Below are positions 19,416 through 28,707 of a DNA stretch of 33,929 nt, piece by piece; position 1 is the first letter of the stretch; each line of letters begins with the position of its first letter. The translations under genes were made by a program, and so were the position numbers. A model generated the notes under the pieces. It did no database searches. It saw only the letters and a program-made list of their open reading frames with translations, and was not told where the DNA came from. Source of the stretch: Candidatus Sodaliphilus aphodohippi (GTDB taxonomy: Bacteria > Bacteroidota > Bacteroidia > Bacteroidales > Muribaculaceae); the NCBI GenBank assembly GCA_018065665.1, contig JAGHSV010000104.1:1-33929 (forward strand), read 5' to 3'.

Positions 19416-19457
19416 ATGCAAAAAGTGTTTTTCTGTGCAAGTTGCTGTGGTAGTGGT

Positions 19458-19479
19458 GTACTTATTCGGGAATAAGTAC
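19458..19479. promoter_or_regulatory. Perfect 22-bp dyad between menE and LRR gene
   Basis: GTACTTATTC-GG-GAATAAGTAC. Confidence 0.6.
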
Positions 19480-19515
19480 AAAATACGGCGGTTTTATGGG
19501 GTGCTGTGGCAAGTT

Positions 19516-20499
19516 TTATTTGGCGAGGGCGAGGGCGTGGTGGCGGTCGATCTTGCCGTTGCCGGTCATGGGGATTGCTGTGACTGTGACTATGTGTTTG
19601 GGCAGTTGGTAGTGGTCGAGTGTGTTGCGGCATGTTGCCATGATGTCCCCGGTGCTGATGTCGCCGGCGGCAATGAGCAGGACGGCAACTTCGCCGAACT
19701 TGGGGTCTTGTCGTTTACTGATGCAGAAGTCGCAGGGCAGGTGCGGGCGCAGTTTTTCTTCCAGTTCCTCGATGTGCAGTTTGATGCCTCCGCTGCAGAT
19801 GACGTTGTCGGTGCGGCCGATGATGCGGAAGTGTGTGGTGTCTTTCAGTTCGACGATGTCGTTGGTGACCAGTTGCCGGTCGCAAAGGTGTGGCGCGTCA
19901 ATGACGAGACGACCGATGTTAGTGTCCTCCTTATCGGTCAGACTGACGCTCACACCGTCCATCAGTGTGTACCACCTTGACGCCTCGGGTCCGCTCAGCC
20001 TACGCATGGCGATGTGTGACAGCGTCTCGGTCATGCCGTAGGTGCTCCACACGGCATTGGGGAAGCCGCGCAGTTCTTGCTCGATTTCGCCGGTGACGGC
20101 ACCGCCGCCAATGATGACATTGTCTATCTCCTTGAACTTGCGGCATTCGCTGTCGCACCGCAGTGTCTCATAGACCTGTGACGGCACCATAGCAGCCAGA
20201 TGTATGTGGTCGTTGACATGCGCCAGCGGGTGGTTTGAAGGTTCGGCTTCAATCAGTTTCATGCCGCGCTCGATGGAGCGGACAATCATCATTTTGCCGG
20301 CAATGTAGTCACACGGCAGGCACAACAGGGCTGTGTCGCCGCAGCGCAGTCCCAGGAAGTCGCATGTCATCTGTGCCGATGCCATCATGCGCGCCTTCTC
20401 GACCTGCATCGGTTTGGGCGTGCCGGTGCTGCCGCTGGTGTGTACCCCAACGGTGTCGGCATCATTGTTCCATTCCTGCATAAACTCGCTCGGTGTCAT
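19516..20499 (-). CDS. menE: o-succinylbenzoate-CoA ligase (short AMP-binding enzyme)
   Basis: HTSGSTGTPKPMQVEK P-loop, WSTYGMTETLSHIA, GRTDNVICSGGIKLHIEELE, GNGKIDRHHA; position in the men cluster. Confidence 0.88.
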   Translation of the reverse strand: MTPSEFMQEWNNDADTVGVHTSGSTGTPKPMQVEKARMMASAQMTCDFLGLRCGDTALLCLPCDYIAGKMMIVRSIERGMKLIEAEPSNHPLAHVNDHIHLAAMVPSQVYETLRCDSECRKFKEIDNVIIGGGAVTGEIEQELRGFPNAVWSTYGMTETLSHIAMRRLSGPEASRWYTLMDGVSVSLTDKEDTNIGRLVIDAPHLCDRQLVTNDIVELKDTTHFRIIGRTDNVICSGGIKLHIEELEEKLRPHLPCDFCISKRQDPKFGEVAVLLIAAGDISTGDIMATCRNTLDHYQLPKHIVTVTAIPMTGNGKIDRHHALALAK

Positions 20500-21512
20500 T
20501 GTGTTATATAGATTTTGCTGCCTTTGAGTTCAATACCGTATGGTATGTTGTCGGTGAACAGCAGTCCCGTGCCCAGTCCCTGCGGGAAGTCGTTGTCGGG
20601 CCCATAGACGCTTGCCGCCAGCAGGGCGACGTTGCGTAGGCCGATGTTGCTCTCGAGGGCGCTTGTCATCCACGAGCCGATGCCCCGTTGCCGTGCCTCG
20701 TCGACCCACTCGCACGTTCCGGTCATGCCGCCGTGCAGGGTGGGTTTGATGACGATGTACTGGGGATTGATGGTGTCGAGCAGACGACGTTTACCGTCAA
20801 GGTCGTTAACGCCAATCAGTTCCTCGTCGAGGGCTATGGGCAGCGGTGACCGCCGGCAAAGTCCGGCCATCAAGTCCCACCGACCCTGTCGCACAGGCTG
20901 TTCGATGCTGTGTATGTCATATCGTGCCAACTGGTTGAGTTTGTCCATCGCGTCGTCGGGACCGAATGCCCCGTTGGCATCGACCCGCAGTTCCAGTTCA
21001 TCGCGCCCGAACCGTGAGCGTATGAACTCAATCAGCCGTATCTCGTCGTCCCAGTCGATGGCGCCAATCTTCAGCTTAACGCAGCGGAAACCGTTGGCAA
21101 TCTTCTGCTTTATTTGCCCGAGCATGTCGTCATAGGATGCCATCCAAACCAGTCCGTTGGTGGGTATTCCAGCCTCGCCGCGCGCGAACGGGGTATCGTA
21201 TAGCAGCGGCAACTGGTTGGCCTCGTTGATTGCCGACTCCAACGCGAACAGCAGCGCCGGGTATGGCCTCAAGTAGGCGGCATAGTCACCGCTTGCCATC
21301 GCGTTGTCAATCAGCGAACGGACATGCCCGAGGTCACCGTATTCGCCCCTGTCGCATGACAGGTCGGGCAACGGTGCACACTCGCCGCGACCGACGGTGC
21401 CGTCGTCTCGGGTGGCGGTGACGATGACCATCTCGTGCAGCGTGTATTCGCCGCGCGAGGTGCGTGCCGGTTTCTTGAAGTGCAGTGTCTTGGTTGTCAG
21501 GTCAAATTGCAT
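20496..21512 (-). CDS. menC: o-succinylbenzoate synthase (enolase superfamily)
   Basis: CVKLKIGAIDWDDEIRLIEFIR, LRVDANGAF, IEQPV, ALDEELIG, IVIKPTLHGGMTG. Start set at MQFDLTTKTLHF (21512) because the longer ORF runs into menB. Confidence 0.9.
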   Translation of the reverse strand: MQFDLTTKTLHFKKPARTSRGEYTLHEMVIVTATRDDGTVGRGECAPLPDLSCDRGEYGDLGHVRSLIDNAMASGDYAAYLRPYPALLFALESAINEANQLPLLYDTPFARGEAGIPTNGLVWMASYDDMLGQIKQKIANGFRCVKLKIGAIDWDDEIRLIEFIRSRFGRDELELRVDANGAFGPDDAMDKLNQLARYDIHSIEQPVRQGRWDLMAGLCRRSPLPIALDEELIGVNDLDGKRRLLDTINPQYIVIKPTLHGGMTGTCEWVDEARQRGIGSWMTSALESNIGLRNVALLAASVYGPDNDFPQGLGTGLLFTDNIPYGIELKGSKIYITQ

Positions 21513-21513
21513 G

Positions 21514-22368
21514 TCAGGGCAGTTTGGGGAACTTTGACCAGTCGGGGGTGCGTTTCTCGAGGAACGCCTTTCCTCCCTCCTGTGCCTCGTCAAGCATGTA
21601 GTAGAGCGCTGTGGCGTCTCCGGCGAGTTCCTGAATGCCTGCCTGTCCGTCGAGTTCGGCATTGAGTCCGGCTTTGATCATGCGCAGCGCCAGCGGTGAC
21701 AGACGCATCATCTCGTGTGCCCAGTCGACACACTCCTGCTCGAGTTTGTCGTGTGGCACGACGCGATTCACCATGCCCATCCGCTCGGCCTCGGCGGCAG
21801 TATATTGCCGGCATAGGAACCATATCTCGCGAGCCTTTTTCTGACCGACCATCCGTGCCAGATAGGACGAGCCGAAACCGGCGTCAAACGAGCCCACCTT
21901 GGGGCCTGTCTGCCCGAACCGCGCATTCTCGGCAGCGATGGTGAGGTCGCACACCACGTGCAGGACATGGCCTCCGCCGATGGCGAAACCGTTGACCATG
22001 GCGATGACGGGCTTGGGCAGACGGCGAATCTGCATCTGCACGTCGAGTACCGACAGGCGCGGAACGCCTTCCTCATCGATATAGCCGCCGCGTCCCTTGA
22101 CGTGCATGTCACCGCCGGCACAGAATGCCTGGGTGGCGAGCCACTCTTCGTCGGTCTGTCCGGGTTGGCGCGGTGTCTCGGCACCGGTCAGCAGCACCAC
22201 ACTGACGCTTTGGCGTTCGCGAACAATCGAGAAAGCCTGCGATAACTCCCATGTAGTCAATGGAGTGAACGAATTGCGGTAACGAGGCCGGTTGATGGTG
22301 ACCTTGGCGATGCCGTCACACTCCTCGAGCATTATTTCCTTGAAATCCTTGATTTTTTTCCAGTCCAT
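21514..22368 (-). CDS. menB: 1,4-dihydroxy-2-naphthoyl-CoA synthase
   Basis: Crotonase fold: [86 protein letters not shown]. Confidence 0.96.
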   Translation of the reverse strand: MDWKKIKDFKEIMLEECDGIAKVTINRPRYRNSFTPLTTWELSQAFSIVRERQSVSVVLLTGAETPRQPGQTDEEWLATQAFCAGGDMHVKGRGGYIDEEGVPRLSVLDVQMQIRRLPKPVIAMVNGFAIGGGHVLHVVCDLTIAAENARFGQTGPKVGSFDAGFGSSYLARMVGQKKAREIWFLCRQYTAAEAERMGMVNRVVPHDKLEQECVDWAHEMMRLSPLALRMIKAGLNAELDGQAGIQELAGDATALYYMLDEAQEGGKAFLEKRTPDWSKFPKLP

Positions 22369-22376
22369 ATTGTGAT

Positions 22377-24017
22377 TTACTTTTTGATATTGTTCATGTA
22401 TGCTTCAAATGCATCGCTGTCGGCCTTGGCGTCGGTGACCACCTCAAGCAGCACAGGGCGGTCGCTCACGGCAGTTCCGAGCCAGTTGACAGCGTCGGCG
22501 AGGAAGTCGGCGTTGTCAACGCGTCGGTAGGTGATGCCATACTGACGGCAGATGCCTTCGGCCGAGAGGTTGTGTCCCCCGGCTACCATAGTGTCGCGAA
22601 CGGGCGATGCCTCAAGTCCCGGGAGAGTGCCGAAGATGGCCCCGCAGTGGTTGTTGAGCAGCAGAATCCTCAGATTCCCCTTCAGTTGCTGTTGCCACAA
22701 CGCATTGCTGTCATAGAAAAAACTCAGGTCACCGGTGACGCAGTACACGTTTTGGTCGGTTGCCAACGATGTGCCCGCAGCGGTGCTGACCGAGCCCTCG
22801 ATGCCGTTGATGCCGCGGTTGCAGTGAATGTGCCTGCCCTCGGCAAAGATGCAGCCCAGGCGTACTGCCATGCTGTTGGCATAGTGTACGATGCCTCCCT
22901 TGCATGTCTGCTCGAACAACTTGACGGCGAGCATCGACGAATATGGCGGCGTGAAGCGCGAGTGGCTCGTTGCCACATTCTTGTGCAGGCATGTCCATGC
23001 TTCGCGGTAGTCCTCTTCGACTTCAGGTCGGGCTTCGAGCAACCCTGTGACGGCATCGGCAGCGCTGCCTTGAAGGAGGTATGTGGTGTGCATGCTGACG
23101 TCATAGAGCCTGCCAACGCTGTCGACCATTGCCACGTTACAGGTGTGGGGCAGTCGGCGCAGGAAATGGCGCAGGCGTTTGCTGACGGTGTTGGCGCCCA
23201 TATACACGACCAGGTCGGGGATATAGCTATTGTCGTTGCCGATTGCCGCCAACATCTGGTCGGTGAAACATGCCGGCATGCCATCGACGGCCAGCGGCTC
23301 GTAGAGCACCGGCATCATGGCACCGAGTTTGGCAATGATGTCGGGGTTGACGGCCGACGGCGCCATCTGGGCCAGAACTGCCATCGTGCGACGCGTACCG
23401 GACACAAGACGCTTCATCGTGTCGGCATCGGGCCGGGCGTATGTAATGGCTCGCTCGTCAGGCAACTGGCTGACCGTGAAGTCAAACAGCGGCTCGGTGA
23501 CGGGGACATTGATGTGACAGGGGAGGCTGTCGCGCTGCATGGCGATGAATGCCTCGTTGACCAACCGGTTGCAGTGCCAGCGTTCCTCGTCGTTGCCGGG
23601 TTCGGGCAGGTTGACGCTTGTTGCGACAAAACGTCCCAGCGCTCCGGGCTGCACGATGGTCTGGCCATCCAGTTGGTCAATCCATCGGCCGGGCCGGTCG
23701 GCAGAGATGACCAGCAGTCGGCAATGACGGTGATGGGCCTCGGCTACGGCTGGCGTCAGGTTGAGCATCGCGCTGCCGCTGGTGACGCACACCGCAACAG
23801 GGCTGTCGGGGTCCTGCAGGGCTATGCCTAGGGCCAAGAACCCTGCCGAGCGTTCGTCGGTGACGGGATGGCACTCGAGATGACTGTCCTCGCCGAAGTT
23901 GTGTACCAGCGGGGCGTTGCGGCTGCCGGGGCACACCACGACATGGCGCACACCGTGTTTCAGCATCAATGCCGTCAGTACGTTTATATTCTCTTTGTTG
24001 CTATACATCGTTGTCAA
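22377..24017 (-). CDS. menD: SEPHCHC synthase
   Basis: [77 protein letters not shown]. Confidence 0.96.
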   Translation of the reverse strand: MTTMYSNKENINVLTALMLKHGVRHVVVCPGSRNAPLVHNFGEDSHLECHPVTDERSAGFLALGIALQDPDSPVAVCVTSGSAMLNLTPAVAEAHHRHCRLLVISADRPGRWIDQLDGQTIVQPGALGRFVATSVNLPEPGNDEERWHCNRLVNEAFIAMQRDSLPCHINVPVTEPLFDFTVSQLPDERAITYARPDADTMKRLVSGTRRTMAVLAQMAPSAVNPDIIAKLGAMMPVLYEPLAVDGMPACFTDQMLAAIGNDNSYIPDLVVYMGANTVSKRLRHFLRRLPHTCNVAMVDSVGRLYDVSMHTTYLLQGSAADAVTGLLEARPEVEEDYREAWTCLHKNVATSHSRFTPPYSSMLAVKLFEQTCKGGIVHYANSMAVRLGCIFAEGRHIHCNRGINGIEGSVSTAAGTSLATDQNVYCVTGDLSFFYDSNALWQQQLKGNLRILLLNNHCGAIFGTLPGLEASPVRDTMVAGGHNLSAEGICRQYGITYRRVDNADFLADAVNWLGTAVSDRPVLLEVVTDAKADSDAFEAYMNNIKK

Positions 24018-24020
24018 GTG

Positions 24021-25025
24021 TTATTTGGCGATTATCATTTTCAGTCGAGTCTCGTTCCACTCGTCGTCGGCGTTGCTGTCGGGCATGATGCCCCCTCCGG
24101 CATATACGGTGCAGTGGTTGCCGTCAATGCTCATGCATCGCAGGGATACATAAAGGTGTGTGCCGCAGTCCATGCCAATGGGACCGGCAAACCCGGTGTA
24201 GTAGCGGCGGTTGCCCGATTCGTTGGCAAGCACGAATGGCAGTGCGCGCTCCTTGGGCATACCGCAGACGGCGGGAGTGGGGTGCAGCAATGACAGCACC
24301 TGTCCAAACGATGACTGGCTGTCGAGGGTGAAGGTGAAGTCGGTGCGCAGGTGCGCGAGGCTGCCGGCGCGGGAGGTCAGCGGGCCTGTCTTTGTCACCG
24401 CGTGGCACAGCGGTGCAATGGTGTTGCCGATATATTGTTCGACGATGTGCTGCTCGTGGCGGTTCTTGTCGCTCCACTGCAGTGTGCCCTCGCTGTATGG
24501 CATGGTGCCGGCGAGCGCTATCGTGTGCAAGGCACCGGATGGGTCGCTCTCGAGCAGAATCTCGGGCGATGCGACAAGCCATGTCCCCGACAGTGGCGTG
24601 CTAAACAGCATCACCATGGCGTTGGGGTAGGCGTTGCAGTAGTATATGAAAATCTGTTCCAGGTCGGGCTCGCGGTCAAGGGTGACGCGTCGGCATCGTG
24701 ACAGCACCAACTTGTCAAATCGGCCGTTGTTCACCTGATTATGGAAAATCCCGAAATCGGCCTCATAGACATTACGGTATTCCTGCTCGTCGACCACTTT
24801 CCAGTCGCGGGTTGCCGAGGATAGCCGATATTCGCTGCGCTGCCATCCCGGTGTGTCGGAGGGCAGCAGAATCAGCGGTGTCTCGTCGCTGATCACGAAC
24901 GGTGCGATGACAAAACCTTCGCGTTGTCCAAGGTCGGCATAGGAGGTCAGCAGCAACGGCTCACCGTCGTAACTGATGCGGGTGTAAACGTCGTTCAGGG
25001 GCAGTCTGTAGTAAACAGTATTCAT
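24021..25025 (-). CDS. menF: Isochorismate synthase (chorismate-binding family)
   Basis: KLVLSRCRRV, SGTWLVASPEILLE, ALAGTMPYSEGTLQWSDKNRHEQHIVEQYI, LHPTPAVCGMPKERAL, YYTGFAGPIG. Confidence 0.92.
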   Translation of the reverse strand: MNTVYYRLPLNDVYTRISYDGEPLLLTSYADLGQREGFVIAPFVISDETPLILLPSDTPGWQRSEYRLSSATRDWKVVDEQEYRNVYEADFGIFHNQVNNGRFDKLVLSRCRRVTLDREPDLEQIFIYYCNAYPNAMVMLFSTPLSGTWLVASPEILLESDPSGALHTIALAGTMPYSEGTLQWSDKNRHEQHIVEQYIGNTIAPLCHAVTKTGPLTSRAGSLAHLRTDFTFTLDSQSSFGQVLSLLHPTPAVCGMPKERALPFVLANESGNRRYYTGFAGPIGMDCGTHLYVSLRCMSIDGNHCTVYAGGGIMPDSNADDEWNETRLKMIIAK

Positions 25026-25429
25026 TACCAGATGATGCAGTTGGTTACCGATATGGTGCTGATGAGTGAGCCCTCGTCGTTAGTGATGTCAATGTGCCAG
25101 ATGTGCAGTTTGTGTCCCTGGTGCACGATGCGTGCCGTTGCCGTGACCCGTTCGCCAATTCTGGCGGGATGAACATGGCTAGCATGAACGTCCTGTCCGA
25201 CACAAGCCTTGGCGTCGGGGCACAGGGCGCACGACCCGCACCCTGCCAGAGTCTCGGCCATCGCCAGCGATGCGCCACCGCTGAGGTAGCCGAATGGTTG
25301 GCAGTTGCGCTCGTCAACGGTCATTACGGCGCAACAGGTGTCGTCATCGGTCGACAGCACCTCCATGCCGATGCTGGTGGCAAGGTTGTGGCATTCATGC
25401 AGTTTAGCTTTTATGTTTTCAAGATTCAT
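25025..25429 (-). CDS. Hotdog-fold thioesterase (PaaI-like), candidate DHNA-CoA thioesterase
   Basis: FGYLSGGASLAMAETLAGCGSCALCPDAKACVGQDVHASHVHPARIGERVTATARIVHQGHKLHIWHIDITNDEG; 1-nt overlap (TAATG) with menF. Confidence 0.82.
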   Translation of the reverse strand: MNLENIKAKLHECHNLATSIGMEVLSTDDDTCCAVMTVDERNCQPFGYLSGGASLAMAETLAGCGSCALCPDAKACVGQDVHASHVHPARIGERVTATARIVHQGHKLHIWHIDITNDEGSLISTISVTNCIIW

Positions 25430-25473
25430 ATATTAATTTTCATTACGTGCAAAATAACAAAAGTTGACTGGGG

Positions 25474-26184
25474 TTATAACCGTGACTCGTCGTTGTAACT
25501 GTAGTAACCGTTGCCTTGGCAGACGATTATGTGGTCAACCAGGTCAATACCCATTGTCTTGCATGCAGCCCGTACGTTGGCGGTTAGTTCATCGTCCATC
25601 TTACTGGGGCGGCGGGAACCACCGGGGTGGTTGTGGGCAAGTATAATGCCGTCGGCCAGATGCTCCACCGCCGGTTTCATGATCATCTTCACGTCGGCAA
25701 CGGTCATTGCCGTACCGCCGCTGCTGATGCGCTCACGGCGTATCACACGCTTGGAACGGTCTAGCAACAGCACGTGCACCTCCTCGTGGCTTAGTGAATC
25801 CAATGCGCTCTTTAGGCACTCATAGGCATCAACGCTCGAGCGAATCTGCGGTTTCTCGTCAAACTTCTCGCTGTGGTAGCGCCGTGCCAGTTCCATGGCG
25901 GCCAGTATCTCGAGTGCTTTGACCTCGCCGATGCCGTGATAGGTGTTCATCAACTGACGATAGGACAGTCGCGCCACATTGTTCAGTTTGTCGTCATTAT
26001 CGCGGAGTATGCGGTTACAGAGGTCCACCACATTCTCACCCGGGCTGCCAATGCCAATGAAGACGGCAATCAGTTCGGCCTTGGTCAGGGCCCCGAAGCC
26101 CAGTTTTTTGGCTTTTTCGCGCGGACGATCGTCCTCGGCAACCAGTGTTTGCAGGTTGCGGTTGGGTTTGCTGTCGTAGTCCAT
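25474..26184 (-). CDS. radC: DNA repair protein RadC-family (JAB/MPN domain)
   Basis: ADGIILAHNHPGGSRRPSKMDDELTANVRAACKTMGIDLVDHIIVCQGNGYYSYNDE. Confidence 0.95.
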   Translation of the reverse strand: MDYDSKPNRNLQTLVAEDDRPREKAKKLGFGALTKAELIAVFIGIGSPGENVVDLCNRILRDNDDKLNNVARLSYRQLMNTYHGIGEVKALEILAAMELARRYHSEKFDEKPQIRSSVDAYECLKSALDSLSHEEVHVLLLDRSKRVIRRERISSGGTAMTVADVKMIMKPAVEHLADGIILAHNHPGGSRRPSKMDDELTANVRAACKTMGIDLVDHIIVCQGNGYYSYNDESRL

Positions 26185-26198
26185 GGCTATTCAATTAG

Positions 26199-27758
26199 TT
26201 AGAACGGTGGTTGGTTCTCTCCCGGGCCTGCCAGGAAGTCCACATTGGAAGGAGGCGGAGTGCCACCGTCAAGCTGCACGGGAGACTCAAACTGCTGGCT
26301 GTTGATTTTTGACTCACGGGTCTGTTCACCCCTGAACACCTGACTGTCATCCCAGTTCTCAAAACGCGCGAACTGGCGGACAAAACGCATTTTCACATCC
26401 TCCACACTACCGCTACGGTGCTTGGCAATGATAAACTCGGCCAGTCCGCTAATGTCATTGCCCTCGGCATCCACACCGCTCTTGAGATAATATTCGGGTC
26501 GGTGGATAAAGCAAACGATATCGGCATCCTGCTCGATGGCACCCGACTCACGGAGGTCACTCAACTGCGGGCGCTTTCCGTGCTTGTCGTCGCGCTGCTC
26601 GACACTACGGTTAAGCTGCGAGAGTGCAATGATGGGGATATCCAGTTCCTTTGCCAACTGTTTGAGGCTTCGAGAGATGTTGCTGACCTCCTGCTCGCGG
26701 CTGCCGAACTTCATACCCGATGCGTTCATCAACTGCAGGTAGTCGATGATGATGAGTTTGATATTATGTTCGTTTTTCAGTCGGCGCGCCTTGGTGTTAA
26801 GTTCAAACACCGACAGTGACGGCGTGTCATCGACATAGAGTGGAGCCGAGAACAACTGTTTTGTTCGCGTCATCAGGTTCTCCCACTCGTCGTTGTTCAG
26901 GTTACCGCTTTTGATTTTCTGTCCCTCAAGGTTGCAGACGTTACTGATTAGACGGTTGACCAACTGCAGGTTGGACATCTCGAGCGAGAAAATGGCGACA
27001 GGGATATTGTAGTCAACCGCCATATTCTTTGCCATGGAAAGCACCAGTGCGGTCTTACCCATCGCGGGACGGGCAGCGATAATGATGAGGTCGCTGTTCT
27101 GCCAACCCGATGTCACCTTGTCAAGGTCATGATAACCTGTCTGCAGTCCGCTCAGTCCGCTCTCACGGTTGGCGGCATCCTGTATTTTCTTGATGGCCTC
27201 GTTGACGATTGGGTCAATCTGCTGCACGTCGCGCTTGAGGGTGTTCTTTGAGATTTCAAACAGCTGTCCCTCGGCTTCCTGCATGAGGTCATAGACATCG
27301 TTGGTCTCGTCAAACGCCTTTGACTGGATTTGGCTGGTGAAAGTGATGAGACGGCGCGCTATGTACTTCTGCGCCACGATGCGGGCATGGAAGTCCACGT
27401 TTGCAGCACTGCTGACGCTACCGGTCAGTTTTGTGATGCGCAAGGGACCGCCGGCCTCCTCAAGAGTGCCGTCGTTACGGAGCTGCTCGGTCACTGTCAG
27501 CATGTCGATTGGGCGTTGCTTGGCCCCCAACGACACTATTGCCGAGTAAATCTTCTGGTTTGCGTTATCATAGAAACTCTCGGGCTTGAGTATGTCGCTC
27601 ACGATTGAGTAAGCGTCCTTTTCGAGCATAAGTGCACCCAACACGGCCTCCTCAATCTGGAGGTCCTGGGGCTGAAGTTTCCCGAACTCGCTGACTATCT
27701 CGCTCTCGTGCTGCGGGCGCCGACGCGTGCGCGACCCGCTGTTGTTGTTTTCTGCCAT
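26199..27758 (-). CDS. dnaB: Replicative DNA helicase DnaB
   Basis: LQIEEAVLGALMLEKDAYSIV, IIAARPAMGKTALVLSMAKNMA, IIIDYLQLMNASG, ALSQLNRSVEQRDDKHGKRPQLSDLRESGAIEQDADIVCFIHR. Start set at MAENNNSGS. Confidence 0.97.
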   Translation of the reverse strand: MAENNNSGSRTRRRPQHESEIVSEFGKLQPQDLQIEEAVLGALMLEKDAYSIVSDILKPESFYDNANQKIYSAIVSLGAKQRPIDMLTVTEQLRNDGTLEEAGGPLRITKLTGSVSSAANVDFHARIVAQKYIARRLITFTSQIQSKAFDETNDVYDLMQEAEGQLFEISKNTLKRDVQQIDPIVNEAIKKIQDAANRESGLSGLQTGYHDLDKVTSGWQNSDLIIIAARPAMGKTALVLSMAKNMAVDYNIPVAIFSLEMSNLQLVNRLISNVCNLEGQKIKSGNLNNDEWENLMTRTKQLFSAPLYVDDTPSLSVFELNTKARRLKNEHNIKLIIIDYLQLMNASGMKFGSREQEVSNISRSLKQLAKELDIPIIALSQLNRSVEQRDDKHGKRPQLSDLRESGAIEQDADIVCFIHRPEYYLKSGVDAEGNDISGLAEFIIAKHRSGSVEDVKMRFVRQFARFENWDDSQVFRGEQTRESKINSQQFESPVQLDGGTPPPSNVDFLAGPGENQPPF

Positions 27759-27783
27759 GATGTTTTTTGTATTATTCCGTCTG

Positions 27784-27791
27784 CAAAGGTA
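27784..27791 (-). promoter_or_regulatory. -7 promoter box of dnaB
   Basis: Minus strand TACCTTTG. Confidence 0.65.
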
Positions 27792-27861
27792 AATCAAAAA
27801 AACGGAGTGAGGGCTCTGTTTGGGTTGTTGTTTATGAACAACATATTAACATTAATATCAA

Positions 27862-27915
27862 CACCGGCGACCGCCCTGCCCCACCCTGCAGCGTGAGCCG
27901 TGGCAATCGCCGGTG
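27862..27915 (-). other. Long-stem structured element between efp and dnaB
   Basis: CACCGGCGA (27862-27870) pairs with TCGCCGGTG (27907-27915), 36-nt loop; loop minus strand contains GGGTGGGGCAGGGCGG. Confidence 0.5.
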
Positions 27916-27943
27916 CCGATTTTATCTCCGACCGAGGTCAGGG

Positions 27944-28507
27944 TTAGCGAACGCGTCCCTGATAACTGCCGTCGCGTGTGTCAACCTCGATAGTCTCGCC
28001 CTCGTTAACAAACAGAGGAACGCGAACGGTTGCGCCTGTCTCGACAGTAGCGGGTTTCAGTGAGTTGGTTGCGGTATCGCCCTTTACGCCTGGTTCAGTG
28101 TAAGTGATTTTCAGTTGAGTCTTAACGGGCATCTCGGCAAAAAGAACTGTCTCGGTCGATGCATCGCTGACAACCTCAACAACGTCGCTCTCCTTCATGT
28201 AGTCAACACCGGTGATAAGGTTCTTGGCGATGGGAATCTGCTCGTAGGTCTCCTGATTCATGAACATAGCGTCCTCGCCGTCCATGTAAAGGTACTGATA
28301 GGGACGGCGCTCAACGCGTACGTCTTCCAGTTTCTCACCAATGTTAAAGCGGCGCTCCAGCACGCGGCCGTCAACCACGTTTTTCAGTTTGGTGCGCATG
28401 AATGTGTTACCCTTACCGGGTTTTACGTGCAGGAACTCGATGCAGAAATACAGGTCCCCGTCGAGGCGGATACATGTTCCGTTTTTAATGTCTTGAGCGT
28501 TAATCAT
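27944..28507 (-). CDS. efp: Elongation factor P
   Basis: [63 protein letters not shown]...[23 protein letters not shown]. Confidence 0.97.
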   Translation of the reverse strand: MINAQDIKNGTCIRLDGDLYFCIEFLHVKPGKGNTFMRTKLKNVVDGRVLERRFNIGEKLEDVRVERRPYQYLYMDGEDAMFMNQETYEQIPIAKNLITGVDYMKESDVVEVVSDASTETVLFAEMPVKTQLKITYTEPGVKGDTATNSLKPATVETGATVRVPLFVNEGETIEVDTRDGSYQGRVR

Positions 28508-28547
28508 AACTGTTTATATCTATTTAATTTTTATTAATTTTGCGGAT

Positions 28548-28573
28548 TTTGCAGTAAACCAACTGCAAAGGTA
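28548..28573 (-). promoter_or_regulatory. efp promoter -7 box with overlapping dyad
   Basis: -7 box TACCTTTG (minus, 28566-28573) overlaps dyad TTTGCAGT-aaacca-ACTGCAAA (28548-28569). Confidence 0.55.
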
Positions 28574-28707
28574 CTACAAATCAGTGGCAACTGCAAGCAA
28601 ATCACTCGTTTTTTTCACAACGCCCGCATTACCGTGTAGAAATTGCCATGGCCGAACGTCAAAGGAACCACCGATTCCCTGTTGATAAGCAAACCCTTAA
28701 AATGGTG

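Noticed and set aside
22572-23831. 419-aa plus-strand ORF
   Set aside because: Antisense to menD; shadow ORF.
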